Positions 51,227 to 64,000 of a stretch of 64,000 nucleotides of DNA are shown here, in pieces. Positions within the stretch are counted from its first letter, which is position 1. Each line of letters starts with the position of its first letter. The notes beneath the pieces are model-generated. The model saw only the letters and a program-made list of their open reading frames with translations, made no database searches and was not told where the DNA came from. The DNA comes from Photobacterium phosphoreum (GTDB lineage Bacteria; Pseudomonadota; Gammaproteobacteria; Enterobacterales; Vibrionaceae). A program made the position numbers and the translations under genes. Where the stretch lies: NCBI RefSeq assembly GCF_002954725.1, contig NZ_MSCQ01000001.1, positions 2,337,722-2,401,721 of the forward strand, written 5' to 3'.

Positions 51227-52690
51227 TTAAGCATTACTCTGCATAGCAGCAATATTCAACTGCAGCTCAGCTAACTGGCGAGCTATTTTGCCAACATCAC
51301 CCGCACCTTGTGTCAGAACCAAATCATCATTTTTGATAATATTGGCTAGAATTGCAGGCAAATTCTCGGCTTGGGGCACAAAAATAGGATCGATTTTAGC
51401 GCGAGATCGAATTGTGCGACACAATGAACGGCTATCAGCACCTGCAATTGGGGTTTCACCTGCAGAATAAACATCAAGCATCACTAACACATCAACTTGT
51501 TCCAACACATTAGCAAAATCATCATATAAATCACGGGTGCGGCTATAGCGGTGTGGTTGGAATATCATCACTAACCGTTTATCAGGCCAGCCTGCACGTG
51601 CCGCTTGAATAGTGACATCCACTTCGCTTGGGTGATGACCGTAATCATCCACCAGCATCACATTACCATTACCCGTATCAAATTCACCTAAGTGATCAAA
51701 ACGACGACCCGTACCTTCAAATTCAACTAACGCACGCATGATAGCGTCATCACTGACGCCTTCTTCGGTTGCTACCGCAATCGCAGCAGTCGCATTTAAT
51801 GCGTTGTGTTTACCGGGAATATTAAGGGTAATATTCAGTGCCTGTTTATCATTACGTAACACCGTAAAATGACCTTGTTGACCGGTTTGGGTATAATTCA
51901 CTAACCGTACATCAGCATCTTCTGCAAACCCATAAGTCAACATTGGACGACCAACACGCGGTAATAATTCACGTACCACAGGATCATCAATACACATTAC
52001 TGCTAATCCATAAAAAGGCAGATTATGAATAAAATCAATAAAGGTCTGCTTTAGTACTTCAAAGTCGCCACCATAGGTATCCATATGATCAGCTTCAATG
52101 TTAGTGACCACACATACCATTGGCTGTAAGTGTAAAAACGACGCATCACTTTCATCGGCTTCAGCGATTAAATAGCGGCTACAGCCTAAACGGGCATTAG
52201 TACCCGCACTTTTCACTAAACCACCATTAACAAACGTTGGATCAAGTCCCGCTTCAGAGTAAATCTGAGTTGCTAATGCGGTTGTAGTAGTTTTACCGTG
52301 GGTCCCCGCAATCGCAATACCGTGACGATAGCGCATTAATTCCGCTAACATTTCAGCGCGACGTACTACAGGAATACGTAATTCTGTTGCTGCTAATAAC
52401 TCTGGGTTTTGTTTGTTAATCGCCGTTGATGCGACCACCACACTCGCGCCATTAACATTTTCAGCTGCATGACCAAAAAAGATTTCTGCACCTTTCTCGG
52501 TCAAACGATCAGTAACGGCATTTGGTGCAATATCAGAACCACTGATACGATAACCTTCATTGACTAATACTTCTGCGATGCCGCTCATGCCAGCACCACC
52601 AATACCAACAAAGTGAATACGTTCGACTCGGCGCATCTCGGGCACCATAGTTCGAATCTTTGCTAATTGCTGGTTATCCAGTTTACTCAT
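51227..52690 (-). CDS. murC: UDP-N-acetylmuramate-L-alanine ligase
   Basis: Adds L-alanine to UDP-MurNAc. A 487-residue Mur ligase with a Rossmann N-terminus ([15 protein letters not shown] near 26-40), the ATP motif GTHGKTTT at 129-136 and a C-terminal ligase domain. ATG 52690 is preferred to the GTG one codon earlier; AGGA lies eight bases upstream. It lies between murG and ftsQ. Confidence 0.97.
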   Translation of the reverse strand: MSKLDNQQLAKIRTMVPEMRRVERIHFVGIGGAGMSGIAEVLVNEGYRISGSDIAPNAVTDRLTEKGAEIFFGHAAENVNGASVVVASTAINKQNPELLAATELRIPVVRRAEMLAELMRYRHGIAIAGTHGKTTTTALATQIYSEAGLDPTFVNGGLVKSAGTNARLGCSRYLIAEADESDASFLHLQPMVCVVTNIEADHMDTYGGDFEVLKQTFIDFIHNLPFYGLAVMCIDDPVVRELLPRVGRPMLTYGFAEDADVRLVNYTQTGQQGHFTVLRNDKQALNITLNIPGKHNALNATAAIAVATEEGVSDDAIMRALVEFEGTGRRFDHLGEFDTGNGNVMLVDDYGHHPSEVDVTIQAARAGWPDKRLVMIFQPHRYSRTRDLYDDFANVLEQVDVLVMLDVYSAGETPIAGADSRSLCRTIRSRAKIDPIFVPQAENLPAILANIIKNDDLVLTQGAGDVGKIARQLAELQLNIAAMQSNA

Positions 52691-52704
52691 CACTTGGTTC
52701 CTGT

Positions 52705-53769
52705 TTAATTCTTTGCTAGTGATTTGATCACATCAGCAACACGTTGGTCTGCGTCAATGATTGCAGCATTACGCGCCGCACAAGCCATATGCTCAAGCGC
52801 AATACGATTTAATAAATTAATTTGTTGGGCTAGACCATCAACCGTTAGTTGCGGTTGCTCGATCATTTTTGCCGCACCACATGCGACTAAATGTTCTGCA
52901 TTTAATGCTTGTTGGCGATCTTTGTGCATAAAGGGAATAAAAATAGCACCCACACCAGCTGCCGATAATTCTGACACGGTTAACGCACCTGAACGGCAAA
53001 CCACCAAATCAGCCCAACCATAAGCGGCGGCAACATCATCAATAAACTCGGTCACTTTATGCGGTGTTTGGGTTTCTTTAGCATAAGCTTGTTCCGTCGA
53101 TTGCTGATTACCTTTACCCGCCTGATGCCAAATCGTCACGTGCTCACCAAGGATAGCGGCGACCTCTGGCATGGTCTGATTTAAAATACGCGCCCCTTGA
53201 CTGCCCCCCATGACCAATACCCGAATCGGACCACTTCGTTCAGTAAAGCGTTGCTTTGGCGCGGGCAGTAACGTCACATCTTCACGGACGGGATTACCGA
53301 CCACTTGCTTGTCTTTAAATGCACCAGGAAAAGCTTGCAGCACTTTAGTGGCTATTTTTGCTAACCATTGATTGGTTAAACCAGCGACAGCATTTTGTTC
53401 ATGCAATACCACCGGAATGCCTAATGACCACGCAGCAACACCACCGGGACCACTGACATAGCCCCCCATGCCAAGTACTACATCCGGTTGCCATGCTTTA
53501 ATGTATTTACGCGCTTGAATAATAGAGCCAACAATTTTAAACGGTGCGCCGAGTAAAGACACAATACCGCTACCACGTAGGCCTTTGACTTTAATAAAAT
53601 CGATATCAATACCATGTTTCGGTACTAATTCCGCTTCCATGCGATCGGCGGTACCTAACCAGCGGATTTCCCACCCTTGTTGTTGTAATTTACGCGCAAC
53701 GGCAAGCCCTGGGAAAACGTGACCACCAGTACCACCAGCCATCACCAATAAACGTTTATTGTTTGTCAT
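52705..53769 (-). CDS. murG: UDP-GlcNAc:lipid I N-acetylglucosaminyltransferase MurG
   Basis: Converts lipid I to lipid II at the inner membrane face. A 354-residue GT-B enzyme: the N-terminal glycine-rich [12 protein letters not shown] at 10-21, then [10 protein letters not shown] near 189-198. It overlaps the ftsW end by 14 bases. Confidence 0.97.
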   Translation of the reverse strand: MTNNKRLLVMAGGTGGHVFPGLAVARKLQQQGWEIRWLGTADRMEAELVPKHGIDIDFIKVKGLRGSGIVSLLGAPFKIVGSIIQARKYIKAWQPDVVLGMGGYVSGPGGVAAWSLGIPVVLHEQNAVAGLTNQWLAKIATKVLQAFPGAFKDKQVVGNPVREDVTLLPAPKQRFTERSGPIRVLVMGGSQGARILNQTMPEVAAILGEHVTIWHQAGKGNQQSTEQAYAKETQTPHKVTEFIDDVAAAYGWADLVVCRSGALTVSELSAAGVGAIFIPFMHKDRQQALNAEHLVACGAAKMIEQPQLTVDGLAQQINLLNRIALEHMACAARNAAIIDADQRVADVIKSLAKN

Positions 53770-55069
53770 TAGAATGCTTTTTATCTTGTTCTAGTTGTAA
53801 ATTAGCAGCGGTTGCCAGTACTTGAGAACCCAAGCCGACTTGTTCAACCGCGACGTCCATATTATCTAATGCTTCATCATCAACATCAGCAGGATGCTCT
53901 GATGAAAATTTAGCCGCAACCCGTTGTTCAAAATCAATTCGAATCAAAATCGCCACCGCAGCAGCCATAATAAATAAACTCGAACCACCATAACTGATCA
54001 AGGGCAAGGTTAAGCCTTTAGTGGGTACAATACCCGCGGCCGCGCCAACGTTAACCAAGGTTTGGAAGGCAAACCAAATACCAAACCCAATCGCGAGATA
54101 ACCGCCAAATAATAATCCGCCCTCAAGACATTTACGTCCGATAATGATCGCTTTAAACACTAAAGCAAACAGCAGTGTTAAAACGATAATAACGCCAATT
54201 AATCCTAATTCTTCAGCTAAGACAGCAAATACAAAGTCGGTATGGGCTTCTGGAAGATAGGCTAATTTTTGAATCGAATTACCCAGCCCTTGACCAAACC
54301 ATTCACCACGACCAAATGCCATCAGTGATTGAGTTAACTGATAGCCACTGCCATAAGGATCTTGCCATGGGTTTAAAAATGAGGTGACGCGTCGCAGACG
54401 ATAAGGTTCAAAGATGATCAACATCGCAATGCCAACAAATGCCGCGGCCAACATCACTAAGAACTGCCACAAACGCGCGCCAGCAATAAAGAGCATTCCG
54501 ATGGTACCGACAAACATTACTACAAACGATCCTAAGTCAGGCTGTTGCAGCAAAAGAAACCCCATAATACCGAGAACGCCAAGAGGTTTTAGGAAACCGA
54601 CAACATTGTCTCTCACTTCATTATTTTTACGGACTAAATAACCGGCGAGGAACACAAATAACGACAGTTTAGCCACTTCCGCAGGTTGAAGGTTAAACAC
54701 CCCTAGCGGGATCCAGCGCGCGGCACCATTGACCGAATGACCAATAGCTAATACGACGATCAACAAGAAGATCGAAATTAACAACATCGGAACGCTATAC
54801 TTTTCCCATTTCGATAATGGGATCCGCATAACAATCGCAGCAATCACTAGCGAACAGGCTAAAAAGAACGCATGTCGTAGCGCAAAGAAGAAAGGCATAC
54901 CAGTAAGACGAGTAGCGACAGGTATGGATGCTGACGTTACCATCACTAAACCAGTAATCATCAAGGCGATTGCGATCCACACTAATTGGCGATCATACAG
55001 AATCGGTTTGGCGGGTTTTAAAAACCAGCCAGAGATTACCGATAATCCGTTACGGGCCATTTTAAACAT
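53756..55069 (-). CDS. ftsW: septal peptidoglycan polymerase FtsW (SEDS)
   Basis: SEDS glycosyltransferase that works with FtsI, 437 residues with about ten membrane helices. Conserved blocks [17 protein letters not shown] and SYGGSS are present. The start shares one base with the murD stop. It has a C-terminal hydrophilic extension of about 50 residues. Confidence 0.97.
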   Translation of the reverse strand: MFKMARNGLSVISGWFLKPAKPILYDRQLVWIAIALMITGLVMVTSASIPVATRLTGMPFFFALRHAFFLACSLVIAAIVMRIPLSKWEKYSVPMLLISIFLLIVVLAIGHSVNGAARWIPLGVFNLQPAEVAKLSLFVFLAGYLVRKNNEVRDNVVGFLKPLGVLGIMGFLLLQQPDLGSFVVMFVGTIGMLFIAGARLWQFLVMLAAAFVGIAMLIIFEPYRLRRVTSFLNPWQDPYGSGYQLTQSLMAFGRGEWFGQGLGNSIQKLAYLPEAHTDFVFAVLAEELGLIGVIIVLTLLFALVFKAIIIGRKCLEGGLLFGGYLAIGFGIWFAFQTLVNVGAAAGIVPTKGLTLPLISYGGSSLFIMAAAVAILIRIDFEQRVAAKFSSEHPADVDDEALDNMDVAVEQVGLGSQVLATAANLQLEQDKKHSNDKQ

Positions 55070-56406
55070 TACATATTTCCTGAGACTGAATCTTGAAGCC
55101 GAATGGCTTGTTCAACAAAAGCATCACCGCGTGCCATAAAGTTGGCAAATTGATCCCAACTCGCACACGCCGGTGATAATAAAACCATATCGCCAGCTTG
55201 TGCCGTAGCAGCTGCGCGATCCATTGCTTCACTCATGGTGTCGACATTTATCGCGTTCTCTACGAGTTCGCTAAATAAATGACCATCACGCCCAAAACAA
55301 TAAAGTTGTACATTTAAGCCAGCCAGAACCGGTTTAAGTTCACTGAAATCAGCGCCTTTACCATCACCACCCATTAATAAATGCAGTTTGCCAGCTAATT
55401 GCAAACCGGTTAATGCTGCCACAGTGCTGGCAAGGTTGGTCGCTTTAGAATCATTAACCCATTTAACACCATGGCGATTAACGGCTAATTGACAGCGATG
55501 GGCTAAACCTGTGTAACGACGCATTGTTTGACAAGCTGCGACGCGATCAATGCCAACCGCATCGGCTAACGCTAATGCAGCTAAACAGTTGGCGACGTTA
55601 TGACGGCCAACTAACGCAATCTCACTGACAGCCATTAATGGTTCGCCACTAATCGCTAACCATTCCGCGCCATCAACCATCACCAAACCATAATCAGCAT
55701 TATCAAAACCAAAACTGGTCATATTACCGTTAAAATCAGGCTTAGTAGCGAGATCGTCACGATTATAGACAGCTAATTTAGCATGCTCAAAAATACGCAT
55801 TTTGGCATTACTGTAATCGGCTAAACCACCGGGATAGCGATCCATATGATCTTCTGACAGATTTAAATATACTGCAGCTTCAAGCGCTAACGATGAAGTG
55901 GTTTCTAACTGAAAACTTGATAGTTCTAACACATAAAGATCATGATCTTGTGCCAACATATCTAGCGCTGCAAAACCAATATTACCGCCGACACCGACAT
56001 TAACACCGGCTTCTTTAGCCATTTCACCGACAAGACTGGTGACCGTACTTTTGCCATTAGAACCGGTGATCGCGATCACCGGTTTGTTAACGGCACGAGC
56101 AAATAACTCAATATCTCCCACCAGCTCAACCCCAGATTGAGCCGCTAAAAATAACTCAGGGGTTGCTAATGCAATGCCAGGGCTGGCAACAATCAAGTCA
56201 GCATCGAGTAACCATTGCAGATTCCACAGCCCGGCACATAAATCAACGCCAGCGGGCAATTGGTCTTGGCCTGGCGGGTTATCACGGGTATCAATCACTT
56301 TAATGTCCAGTGATTGCGGTAATCGTACTAAATGGTTAACCACCGATAGACCTGTCATACCAAGTCCAATCACAACAACCTTGTTTATCCCTGCCAAGCC
56401 ATTCAT
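55069..56406 (-). CDS. murD: UDP-N-acetylmuramoylalanine-D-glutamate ligase
   Basis: Adds D-glutamate. A 445-residue Mur ligase with the ATP motif GSNGKST at 115-121, and HMDRYPG near 191-197. It lies between mraY and ftsW, overlapping ftsW by one base. Confidence 0.97.
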   Translation of the reverse strand: MNGLAGINKVVVIGLGMTGLSVVNHLVRLPQSLDIKVIDTRDNPPGQDQLPAGVDLCAGLWNLQWLLDADLIVASPGIALATPELFLAAQSGVELVGDIELFARAVNKPVIAITGSNGKSTVTSLVGEMAKEAGVNVGVGGNIGFAALDMLAQDHDLYVLELSSFQLETTSSLALEAAVYLNLSEDHMDRYPGGLADYSNAKMRIFEHAKLAVYNRDDLATKPDFNGNMTSFGFDNADYGLVMVDGAEWLAISGEPLMAVSEIALVGRHNVANCLAALALADAVGIDRVAACQTMRRYTGLAHRCQLAVNRHGVKWVNDSKATNLASTVAALTGLQLAGKLHLLMGGDGKGADFSELKPVLAGLNVQLYCFGRDGHLFSELVENAINVDTMSEAMDRAAATAQAGDMVLLSPACASWDQFANFMARGDAFVEQAIRLQDSVSGNM

Positions 56407-56407
56407 G

Positions 56408-57490
56408 TTAACGTACCTTCAATGTTGCTAATGCAATCAATACCAGCATCAACGTGATGATCCAAAAACGAACGATAACACGTGGTTCTGGCCAGCCTTT
56501 TAATTCGTAGTGATGGTGAATCGGCGCCATACGAAAAATACGTTGACCACGCAGTTTAAACGAGCCGACTTGCAAAATAACCGATACGGTTTCCATCACG
56601 AACACACCGCCCATGATCACCAATAAGAACTCTTGACGAACTAATACCGCAATCGTACCTAATGCACCACCCAATGCTAATGAGCCTACATCGCCCATAA
56701 ATACTTGCGCTGGATAAGTGTTAAACCATAAGAAACCTAAGCCTGCACCAACAATTGCGGTACATAAAATAACTAACTCACCCGCATTACTTAAGTAAGG
56801 GATATGCAGATATTCAGCATAGTTGTAGTTACCTGTTGCCCATGCAATAAAGGCAAAACCCCCAGCAACCATTACTGTTGGCATAATAGCTAAACCATCT
56901 AAACCATCGGTTAAGTTAACCGCGTTACTGGTACCGACAATCACAAAATAAGTCAGCACGATGTAAGACAGACCTAACTGTGGCATTACATCTTTAAAGA
57001 ACGGCACCACTAATTGGGTTGCTGCAGTATCTTTGCCGTAGGCATAAAGCACAAAAGCCACCACAAGTGCGATGGCTGATTGCCAAAAATATTTCCAACG
57101 CGCAATTAAGCCATCGGTATTTTTACGCACCACTTTACGGTAATCATCGACAAAACCAACCGCGCCATAACCCAACATCACAGCCAATACAGCCCAAACA
57201 TAAGGGTTACTAAGATCACACCATAACAGTACAGTTAACGTAATCGCGGCTAAAATCATCAGCCCGCCCATGGTGGGCGTACCACGCTTACTAAAATGTG
57301 ATTCAGGGCCATCGTTACGTACAATTTGACCAATCTGCAGCATCTGCAAACGAGCAATCATGCGTGGACCTAACCACAATGAGAACAATAAAGCTGTTAA
57401 AATACTCATAATGGCGCGGAACGTCAGGTATTCAAACAGACGGAAAAAGGGGATTGAGGACTGAAAGTGGTCAGCTAACCAGTAAATCAT
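56408..57490 (-). CDS. mraY: phospho-MurNAc-pentapeptide transferase MraY
   Basis: Makes lipid I from UDP-MurNAc-pentapeptide and undecaprenyl phosphate. A 360-residue polytopic enzyme with ten helices; conserved FVDDYRKV and [10 protein letters not shown] with catalytic aspartates, and [15 protein letters not shown]. It ends two bases before murD and shares its first base with the murF stop. Confidence 0.98.
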   Translation of the reverse strand: MIYWLADHFQSSIPFFRLFEYLTFRAIMSILTALLFSLWLGPRMIARLQMLQIGQIVRNDGPESHFSKRGTPTMGGLMILAAITLTVLLWCDLSNPYVWAVLAVMLGYGAVGFVDDYRKVVRKNTDGLIARWKYFWQSAIALVVAFVLYAYGKDTAATQLVVPFFKDVMPQLGLSYIVLTYFVIVGTSNAVNLTDGLDGLAIMPTVMVAGGFAFIAWATGNYNYAEYLHIPYLSNAGELVILCTAIVGAGLGFLWFNTYPAQVFMGDVGSLALGGALGTIAVLVRQEFLLVIMGGVFVMETVSVILQVGSFKLRGQRIFRMAPIHHHYELKGWPEPRVIVRFWIITLMLVLIALATLKVR

Positions 57491-58872
57491 TATTTATCTT
57501 CCTGCAAGGCAATAATAACATCTTCCATCTGTGAGCTACGCGCGCCTTTGGCAAGTACAGTCACTTGTGAAGTTGGATGTTGACTAAATTGTTGGTGTAA
57601 TTGTTGTTTAAGTTCATCGATCAACGCAGTTTTATTGCTAAAATGCTGACCATTATTCAAATCACTGACAACAGCACTGGCACGACCAAATGTCATCACG
57701 CAGTCAAACTGTTTATCACGTGCATATTCACCGACTTCACGGTGTAAGCTATCACTTTCTTCGCCCAACTCAGCCATGTCACCTAAAATAAAGTAACGCT
57801 GACCGCTGAAACTATGCAGTACATCAATTGCTGCTTTCACAGAAGCAACGCTAGCATTGTAAGTATCATCAATTAACCGTAGCCCTGAATGAGGCTCAGT
57901 GATCGCTAATCGACCTTTAACGTTAGTAACTGTCTCTAATCCTTGTTTTACATCAACAAGAGTTGCCCCTAATGCCATAGTTAACGCTGCAGCTGCTAAG
58001 GCATTACTGACATTGTGAGTGCCCGCTAACGTTAACTGGATATCAATCGCGCCAACAGGGGTTTGCATTGTAAAACACGCTAACCCTTGAGCGTTAATCT
58101 TTATCTCTGACGCAAAATAATCCGCATTATTGGTGGTAGCAGAAAAGCTCACAACGGTATGCGCTGTAAGTGACGGTTGCCACATTGTAAGACGATTAGA
58201 ATCAAGATTAATCACCGCCTGCCCTTGCGCGGCTAATCCGGCAAAAATTTCACCTTTCGCTTTAGCAACACCTTCTAATGAGCCAAACCCTTCCAGATGC
58301 GCTGCCGCAAGGTTATTGATCAATGCCACGTCAGGTTTAACTAATGCAGTAGTGTAAGCAATCTCGCCTAAATGATTAGCACCGAGCTCAATCACAGCAT
58401 AGTTATCAGCAGGGGTTAAACGCAATAATGTTAAAGGCACACCAATATCATTATTAAAATTACCTGCGGTGGCTAGCACTTTACCTTTGGTGGCTAAAAT
58501 CGCTGCCGCCATTTCTTTGACGGTGGTTTTACCACAACTACCTGTTAACGCGAGGGTTTTTAAACCATGCTCCGCCGTCATTTTGGCTTTTAACCATGCC
58601 CCTAATTGACCAAGGGCTTGATGGGTATCAGCAACAACCAATTGTGGAATATCTAACGCTAACGGCTTACTGACCAACAAGGCTTTTGCCCCATTATCAA
58701 CCGCAGTTTGACAAAAATCATGACCATCAAACCGCTCACCAATTAAGGCAATAAAAAGGGTGTTATTATCAATTGCTCGCGTATCGGTTGATACTGCTGC
58801 AATCTCAGCATCCGCGCCAATAAGTTCAGCATTGAGTACTGACTGTAAATGACTTAGTTGAACCTTTATCAT
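57490..58872 (-). CDS. murF: UDP-MurNAc-tripeptide D-alanyl-D-alanine ligase
   Basis: Adds the D-Ala-D-Ala dipeptide, completing the UDP-MurNAc-pentapeptide. A 460-residue Mur ligase with the ATP motif GSCGKTT at 111-117 and [11 protein letters not shown]. It overlaps murE by four bases, and its stop overlaps the mraY start. Confidence 0.97.
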   Translation of the reverse strand: MIKVQLSHLQSVLNAELIGADAEIAAVSTDTRAIDNNTLFIALIGERFDGHDFCQTAVDNGAKALLVSKPLALDIPQLVVADTHQALGQLGAWLKAKMTAEHGLKTLALTGSCGKTTVKEMAAAILATKGKVLATAGNFNNDIGVPLTLLRLTPADNYAVIELGANHLGEIAYTTALVKPDVALINNLAAAHLEGFGSLEGVAKAKGEIFAGLAAQGQAVINLDSNRLTMWQPSLTAHTVVSFSATTNNADYFASEIKINAQGLACFTMQTPVGAIDIQLTLAGTHNVSNALAAAALTMALGATLVDVKQGLETVTNVKGRLAITEPHSGLRLIDDTYNASVASVKAAIDVLHSFSGQRYFILGDMAELGEESDSLHREVGEYARDKQFDCVMTFGRASAVVSDLNNGQHFSNKTALIDELKQQLHQQFSQHPTSQVTVLAKGARSSQMEDVIIALQEDK

Positions 58873-60404
58873 GCCTGTTCTCTAAATAATGCGGCCACAG
58901 TTTCGCGGTCTGAATAGTGGATCGTACGATCAGCTAGAATTTGGTAATCTTCATGACCTTTTCCGGCAACCAGAATGATGTCATTTGAGTTTGCCTGTGA
59001 GATTGCATAAGCACACGCTTGAGCGCGATCATGAATCACGGTTGCAGTCGCAGCAGCCGTTAATCCTGCTTGCATGTCCAGCATGATTTGCTGTGGATCT
59101 TCACTACGCGGATTGTCATCGACTAAAATAATATGATCAGCATATTGTTCAGCAACCGCCGCCATCATTGGTCGTTTACCTGTATCACGATCACCGCCAC
59201 AACCAAATAAACACCACAATTTGCCTTCACAATGAACCCGTAAGGCTTGCAAGGCTTTTTCTAATGCATCAGGCGTATGGGCATAATCAACCACCATCAT
59301 CGCTTTATCGCTCAGAGGTGATTGAAACACTTCCATGCGCCCGATCACGGCTTGTAAACGTGGTGCTACCGCTAACAACTCAGGCAATGAATGACCACTA
59401 ACAAGTAAAGTTGCTAATGCCAGTAACAAATTTGTTGCATTAAATGAACCGACTAATGGTGCGGTAAAGGTACCGTTACCCCAGCTGGACTCAAAACTAA
59501 TAGTGACACCTTGAGTGCTAAAATCGACCGCTGTTGCCCATAGCTTTGATCCGGCATGGGTGGCAACAGCTTCAGTATTCATCGCCACCGCAACCGCTTG
59601 AGGTAAATCGACTAGCCATTGCAGACCGACTGCATCATCGGCATTAATAACCGCGATACCACTGTCATGCTCGGTGAATAAACTTTTTTTAGCTGCGGCG
59701 TAATGTGCCATATCACCATGATAATCAAGATGATCTCGACTAAGGTTGGTAAAGATACTGGCGACAAAATGCAACGCACTAACTCGCCCTTGAACTAAAC
59801 CGTGAGATGACACTTCCATCGCAGCAAAGTTAGCCCCTTGCGCGACTAACTCAGCTAAAGTCTGTTGAATTTCAATCGCACTACCCGTGGTATTCGCTGC
59901 TGGCTGTAGATCCGTTAACAAACCATTACCCGTGGTGCCCATCACACCAGCGCGATAGCCAATTAAATCAGCCCATTGTGCCAATAATTGACTAATGGTG
60001 GTTTTGCCATTGGTGCCAGTTACAGCATACAATTTAAGCTTACTATCAGGTTCAGCATAAAAGCGCCCAGCAATAGCAGATAACTTATGACCGAGATTGT
60101 GCAAATAGATAATAATGATCCCATTCTTAAATAGGATCTCACCGTCAGCAGCAATATCGTCAGCTTCTGCAACAATCGCGCTCGCACCTGCCGCAATCGC
60201 ATTATCAATAAAACGACGACCATCAACGGCATGACCATTAACCGCAGCAAATAAACACCCAGGGGTTACCTGACGGCTATCTAATGTCATCGCAGTTAAC
60301 GCCAACTGTAGATATTCAGCTGGTACATTGCTGGCTGTTAACCAAGGCGCCAACAAAGCGCCTAATTGTACTTCCTGTGTAACCGATGCCATGTTCATAC
60401 TCAT
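58869..60404 (-). CDS. murE: UDP-MurNAc-L-Ala-D-Glu:meso-diaminopimelate ligase
   Basis: Adds meso-diaminopimelate. A 511-residue Mur ligase: the ATP motif GTNGKTT is at 130-136, and DNPRSEDP is the DAP-specificity motif, so meso-DAP type peptidoglycan is expected. It overlaps ftsI by four bases. Alternative starts (Met3, Met5) exist a few codons in. Confidence 0.97.
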   Translation of the reverse strand: MSMNMASVTQEVQLGALLAPWLTASNVPAEYLQLALTAMTLDSRQVTPGCLFAAVNGHAVDGRRFIDNAIAAGASAIVAEADDIAADGEILFKNGIIIIYLHNLGHKLSAIAGRFYAEPDSKLKLYAVTGTNGKTTISQLLAQWADLIGYRAGVMGTTGNGLLTDLQPAANTTGSAIEIQQTLAELVAQGANFAAMEVSSHGLVQGRVSALHFVASIFTNLSRDHLDYHGDMAHYAAAKKSLFTEHDSGIAVINADDAVGLQWLVDLPQAVAVAMNTEAVATHAGSKLWATAVDFSTQGVTISFESSWGNGTFTAPLVGSFNATNLLLALATLLVSGHSLPELLAVAPRLQAVIGRMEVFQSPLSDKAMMVVDYAHTPDALEKALQALRVHCEGKLWCLFGCGGDRDTGKRPMMAAVAEQYADHIILVDDNPRSEDPQQIMLDMQAGLTAAATATVIHDRAQACAYAISQANSNDIILVAGKGHEDYQILADRTIHYSDRETVAALFREQA

Positions 60405-62143
60405 TTATCTATTTTTAGCGTATCAGCATCTGGCGGCACGTTCAGGATCTGTAATGCTCCACCAAGTACTTTTGATAAAATTGGCGCAGCAACTGCACCG
60501 CCATAGAATTTATCGCCTTTAGGCTCATTGACCATCACTACAATCGCTAACCGTGGATGACTAATTGGCGCTACACCTACAGTATAAGAGAAGTAATCAT
60601 TACCATAACCACCCGCAATCGCTTTTTTCGCAGTACCGGTTTTAACACCAACGCGGTAACCTGGAATGGCTGCTCGCCAACCACCACCACCACCTGCTTT
60701 ATCGGTTACAGATTCAATCATCAACAGAATTTTCTTAGCAATTTTAGGATCAAGTACTTGCTCTCCCGGTACCACTTTTTCTGTTTTTAGAATTGATAAC
60801 GGACGTTTAATACCATAAGCACCTAAGGTGGTGTAGGCATGCAGTAATTGAATCGGCGTTAATGAAATACCATAACCATACGCTAAAGTGGCACGACCAA
60901 TGTCAGACCAACGATAACGATTCGGGAAGTGACCGGTTGTTTCACCAATCAAGTTGATCCCTGATGGCTCATCAAAACCGACTTTACGGTAGGTATCTAA
61001 AATATCTTCCACTGGCATCGCTAGCGATAGTTTACTCACACCGATGTTACTCGATTTTTGTAAAATACGTTGAACGGTCGCTAATGGTTCAATGCGTGAT
61101 ACGTCAGTGATCACCTTGCTACCAACGCGGAAATGCTTACTCTGCGGAATATTAATCAGCGTATGTTCATTAACGACACCAGTTTTAAGCGCGGTATACA
61201 CTACAAATGGTTTCACTGTTGAGCCGGGCTCAAAAGTATCTGTGATCACGCGGTTACGCATTTTATACGGCTGACGATCATTACGATCATTAGGGTTAAA
61301 TGACGGCGCATTGACCATTGCTAGAATTTCACCAGTGCGAACATCGGAAATCGCAATGCTGACCGAAGTGGCGGGAATATCCATCACCCCTTCTTTGGCG
61401 GCACGATAAGCGATGGCTTGAATCCGTTGATCAATACTGAGTTCTAACGGTTTGCCTGGTTGACGGCTTTGCTGGGAAATATTTTCAACCACACGGCCAT
61501 AACGATCTTTACGTACGGTGCGGCGTCCAGGTTCTCCCGTTAGCCAACCATCATAGGTTTTTTCGATACCATCAAGTCCATGGCCATCAATACCCGTAAA
61601 ACCAATTAACTGCGCACTGACTTCACCGGAAGGATAGAAACGACGAGATTCTGCTCTTAAACCAATACCGGGTAATTTAAGTTTCTGAACGTAATTTGCC
61701 ATTGGTGGGCTAACTTGACGCGCGAGATAAATGAACTTGCGGTTTTTGTTTTTTTCGAGGCGTTTCAGTAGTTTTGCACGGTCAAGATCGAGGACATCAG
61801 CAAGTGCATTCCAGCGGTTAGTTTCACTTAAACCACCGTGTTTAAATATCTCAACCGGGTTAGCAAATACGGCTTGTACTGGCACACTAACAGCAAGTTG
61901 CTCACCGTTACGATCGGAAATAATACCGCGTGCGGAGGGCATTAACTGCACACGCAACGAACGAGCATCACCTTCTTGAATAAGTCGACCAGGTTCAAGT
62001 ACCTGAATATAGGCAGCGCGGGCAATTAGGCCAAAGAAACCTAATAAAATAAAACCACAGACGATGGCAAAACGCCATTTTAGAAATGGAGTACCCTGAC
62101 GACTAACCTGAGTCTTTTTATTTGAACGATTAAATAATTTCAT
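60401..62143 (-). CDS. ftsI: peptidoglycan transpeptidase FtsI (PBP3)
   Basis: Septal class B PBP, 580 residues. Membrane anchor at 24-44; the dimerisation region follows. Transpeptidase motifs: STVK (Ser308-Lys311), SSN (364-366) and KTGT (501-504). It pairs with FtsW. It follows ftsL after 3 bases. Confidence 0.98.
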   Translation of the reverse strand: MKLFNRSNKKTQVSRQGTPFLKWRFAIVCGFILLGFFGLIARAAYIQVLEPGRLIQEGDARSLRVQLMPSARGIISDRNGEQLAVSVPVQAVFANPVEIFKHGGLSETNRWNALADVLDLDRAKLLKRLEKNKNRKFIYLARQVSPPMANYVQKLKLPGIGLRAESRRFYPSGEVSAQLIGFTGIDGHGLDGIEKTYDGWLTGEPGRRTVRKDRYGRVVENISQQSRQPGKPLELSIDQRIQAIAYRAAKEGVMDIPATSVSIAISDVRTGEILAMVNAPSFNPNDRNDRQPYKMRNRVITDTFEPGSTVKPFVVYTALKTGVVNEHTLINIPQSKHFRVGSKVITDVSRIEPLATVQRILQKSSNIGVSKLSLAMPVEDILDTYRKVGFDEPSGINLIGETTGHFPNRYRWSDIGRATLAYGYGISLTPIQLLHAYTTLGAYGIKRPLSILKTEKVVPGEQVLDPKIAKKILLMIESVTDKAGGGGGWRAAIPGYRVGVKTGTAKKAIAGGYGNDYFSYTVGVAPISHPRLAIVVMVNEPKGDKFYGGAVAAPILSKVLGGALQILNVPPDADTLKIDK

Positions 62144-62146
62144 CTT

Positions 62147-62464
62147 TTAATGTATAACAATTTCATTATCGACAGATGGACGTTGCATTTTGAGTTCAGT
62201 TTCAGCTAATCGTTCAATACGACTGTGCTCTGCAAGTGAATTTTCTTCAAGAATTTGATTTCGCCACTCAACATCATAGTTCTCACGTTGCATAAGCAAC
62301 TTTTCTTGCTGAGCAATTAATTGACGAGATTCATGAGTAACATAAACAACAGATAAGGCAGAAAGAAGGATAGCGAAGGCTAAAATCAGCGGCACCAACC
62401 CGACCGTGACGAGGTCTCGTCCGATCAGGCTAGCCAGATTCATTGAAGATTCTGTTGGTTTCAT
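62147..62464 (-). CDS. ftsL: cell division protein FtsL
   Basis: A 105-residue bitopic protein with a membrane segment at about 20-42 ([20 protein letters not shown]) followed by a coiled coil with leucine heptads. It forms the FtsQLB complex. It overlaps rsmH by four bases. It is identified mainly by position and topology. Confidence 0.94.
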   Translation of the reverse strand: MKPTESSMNLASLIGRDLVTVGLVPLILAFAILLSALSVVYVTHESRQLIAQQEKLLMQRENYDVEWRNQILEENSLAEHSRIERLAETELKMQRPSVDNEIVIH

Positions 62465-63408
62465 AGACGCTCGGCCAAACGTAATACTGAACTACGAGCG
62501 CGAGTGTTATAACCGAGTTCATTTTGTGACGGTTTAATTGCTTTACCGATAGGTTTCATATCAGCACTGCCTAGCGCTTTAATTTGATCTTCGGTTAGAG
62601 GTAAGCCAGCGAGTACATCAGGCCCTTTACTTTGCTTACGAATAAAGCGCTTTACCATCCGATCTTCCAATGAATGGAAACTGATCACCGATAAACGACC
62701 ACCGGATGCAAGGGTATTCATTGCGCCATGCAAAGCAGTATCAATCTCTTCTAATTCACTGTTGATGTAAATACGAATAGCTTGGAAACTACGGGTTGCT
62801 GGGTGCTTATGCTTATCTCTAAACGGTGACACTTCAGCAATAAGACTGGCTAATTCACGGGTACGCGTTAGCGGTTCTTTATCAGGGTTTTCACGATGAT
62901 CAACAATACCGCGGGCAATACGTTTAGCGAAACGTTCTTCACCAAACTCTTTTAATACCCATGCAATATCATCAGCATCCGCTTCTGCTAGCCATTCGGC
63001 AGCAGACATACCTGATGTCGGATCCATACGCATATCCAGTGGACCGTCACGCATGAAACTAAAACCGCGTTCAGCATCATCAAGTTGTGGTGACGAAACA
63101 CCTAAATCAAGTAATACGCCATCAACACGACCAATCAGATCACGTTCTTGCATGTATTTTTCCATGCCAGAGAATGGACCATGGATAATCTCAAAACGTG
63201 GATCATCAATTTTTTGTGCTTCAGCAATCGCTTGTGGATCGCGATCAATACCATAAAGGCGACCGTTATCACCTAATTTTGAAAGAATTAAACGGCTATG
63301 GCCGCCGCGGCCGAAAGTACCATCGATATAGATACCGTCGGGTTTAATCGCTAACCCGTCTACTGATTCATTAAGTAAAACGGAAACGTGCTCAAATTGC
63401 TCAGACAT
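62461..63408 (-). CDS. rsmH: 16S rRNA (cytosine1402-N4)-methyltransferase RsmH
   Basis: Methylates C1402 of 16S rRNA using S-adenosylmethionine. A 315-residue enzyme. The SAM-binding start is [14 protein letters not shown], and the conserved [21 protein letters not shown] and [11 protein letters not shown] are present. Second gene of the dcw cluster (old name mraW). Confidence 0.97.
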   Translation of the reverse strand: MSEQFEHVSVLLNESVDGLAIKPDGIYIDGTFGRGGHSRLILSKLGDNGRLYGIDRDPQAIAEAQKIDDPRFEIIHGPFSGMEKYMQERDLIGRVDGVLLDLGVSSPQLDDAERGFSFMRDGPLDMRMDPTSGMSAAEWLAEADADDIAWVLKEFGEERFAKRIARGIVDHRENPDKEPLTRTRELASLIAEVSPFRDKHKHPATRSFQAIRIYINSELEEIDTALHGAMNTLASGGRLSVISFHSLEDRMVKRFIRKQSKGPDVLAGLPLTEDQIKALGSADMKPIGKAIKPSQNELGYNTRARSSVLRLAERL

Positions 63409-63422
63409 AAATATAATTTCAG

Positions 63423-63881
63423 CTAAAGTGAAAGCTCACTAAGGCGCGGGGAATATTCCGACGCATCCTTAGCCTGAAGGTCGATATCATGTTCAATTTG
63501 CTGTTGCCATAAAGGCGCAGACCAGATTTCAAATTTATTTAACTGGCCAACGACCATTATTTTATTCGCTAATTGAGCATATTGTCTTAACGTCGGTGGA
63601 ATTAATATCCTTCCCTGCGCATCCAATTCACACTCGCAAGCATGCCCAAGCAATAATCGTTGCAAGCGGCGTTCTGCGGGGTGAAAGCTGGATAGACATA
63701 CTAATTTAGCTTCAATTCGTTCCCATTCATCGATGGGATATAGCAACAAGCAACAAAACTGGTGATCGATAGTACAAACAAAGCGTCCCTGACATTGTTC
63801 GATTAATGATACTCGATAACGCTTAGGCATTGCCCAGCGACCTTTATCATCAATAACAACGCTAGTGGCACCTCTTAACAT
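63423..63881 (-). CDS. mraZ: transcriptional regulator MraZ
   Basis: A 152-residue repressor of the dcw cluster with two AbrB/SpoVT-like half-domains (about 5-50 and 80-125, the second with [15 protein letters not shown]). Its operators are seen just upstream at 63965-63989. First gene of the cluster; it starts at ATG 63881. Confidence 0.96.
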   Translation of the reverse strand: MLRGATSVVIDDKGRWAMPKRYRVSLIEQCQGRFVCTIDHQFCCLLLYPIDEWERIEAKLVCLSSFHPAERRLQRLLLGHACECELDAQGRILIPPTLRQYAQLANKIMVVGQLNKFEIWSAPLWQQQIEHDIDLQAKDASEYSPRLSELSL

Positions 63882-63964
63882 TGGGGGATCTCGGTTAAAT
63901 TACACAATAAAAGAGTACGTTAATCACTCATTTTAGCAGCATAACAACAAAGATAATGAGACAA

Positions 63965-63989
63965 CACCACTTTTCCCCACAAATTCCCA
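63965..63989 (-). promoter_or_regulatory. MraZ operator repeats at the mra promoter
   Basis: On the minus strand: TGGGA, five bases, TGGGG, five bases, TGGTG. This fits the known MraZ pattern of TGGGN repeats spaced by five bases, with the third repeat degenerate. They lie about 84-108 bp upstream of mraZ. TAAAAT, nearer the gene (63930-63935 region), may be its -10 box. Confidence 0.75.
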
Positions 63990-64000
63990 CCACAAAGTGT

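Overview
This 64 kb window is a stretch of core chromosome from a gammaproteobacterium, most likely a Vibrionaceae member and quite possibly a Photobacterium (inference). The evidence is a LitR/HapR/LuxR-type quorum-sensing regulator next to hpt, the helicase loader gene dciA between secA and lpxC, a division and cell-wall (dcw) cluster without ddlB, and a type IV pilus block pilA-pilB-pilC-pilD beside nadC. I see no phage, transposase, CRISPR array or defence island. The interest is in non-coding elements.

Layout. 1-693: the end of a tRNA operon (Phe, Thr), a terminator, then two tandem arrays (an octamer and a 50-bp unit). 694-5748: mrcB and hrpB on the minus strand. 5832-12023: sfsA, dksA, gluQ, pcnB, folK, panB and panC on the plus strand (stringent response, tRNA modification, RNA polyadenylation, folate and pantothenate). 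12138-15223: yadH-yadG ABC exporter, carbonic anhydrase can, hpt. 15450-22315: litR, an fbpABC iron(III) importer with a Fur-like box, amtB-glnK with candidate sigma-54 and NtrC sites, and yacL. 22488-33710: glycerate kinase, acnB, and the pyruvate dehydrogenase operon pdhR-aceE-aceF-lpdA with an ideal PdhR box. 34017-42642: ampD, nadC, pilABCD, coaE, zapD, yacG, mutT. 42879-47511: secA, dciA, lpxC. 47736-63881: the dcw cluster on the minus strand (mraZ, rsmH, ftsL, ftsI, murE, murF, mraY, murD, ftsW, murG, murC, ftsQ, ftsA, ftsZ), headed by MraZ-type operator repeats.

How the genes work together. The dcw genes, mrcB, ampD, zapD and lpxC cover peptidoglycan synthesis and recycling, the divisome and lipid A commitment. 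The pdh operon and acnB feed and run the TCA cycle. pilABCD builds a type IV pilus. litR, Fur, NtrC and PdhR sites tie blocks to cell density, iron, nitrogen and pyruvate.

Most unusual features: an octamer array identical to the T-arm sequence of the adjacent tRNA; a C/T-rich repeat family seen in several intergenic regions; a pair of about 150-bp two-hairpin elements in opposite orientations beside pilA and mutT; a pcnB start region where the conserved protein begins at an ATT or ATC codon; and a hairpin that appears to be both the yacL terminator and an NtrC site for glnK-amtB. All calls come from reading the sequence; no database search was run.
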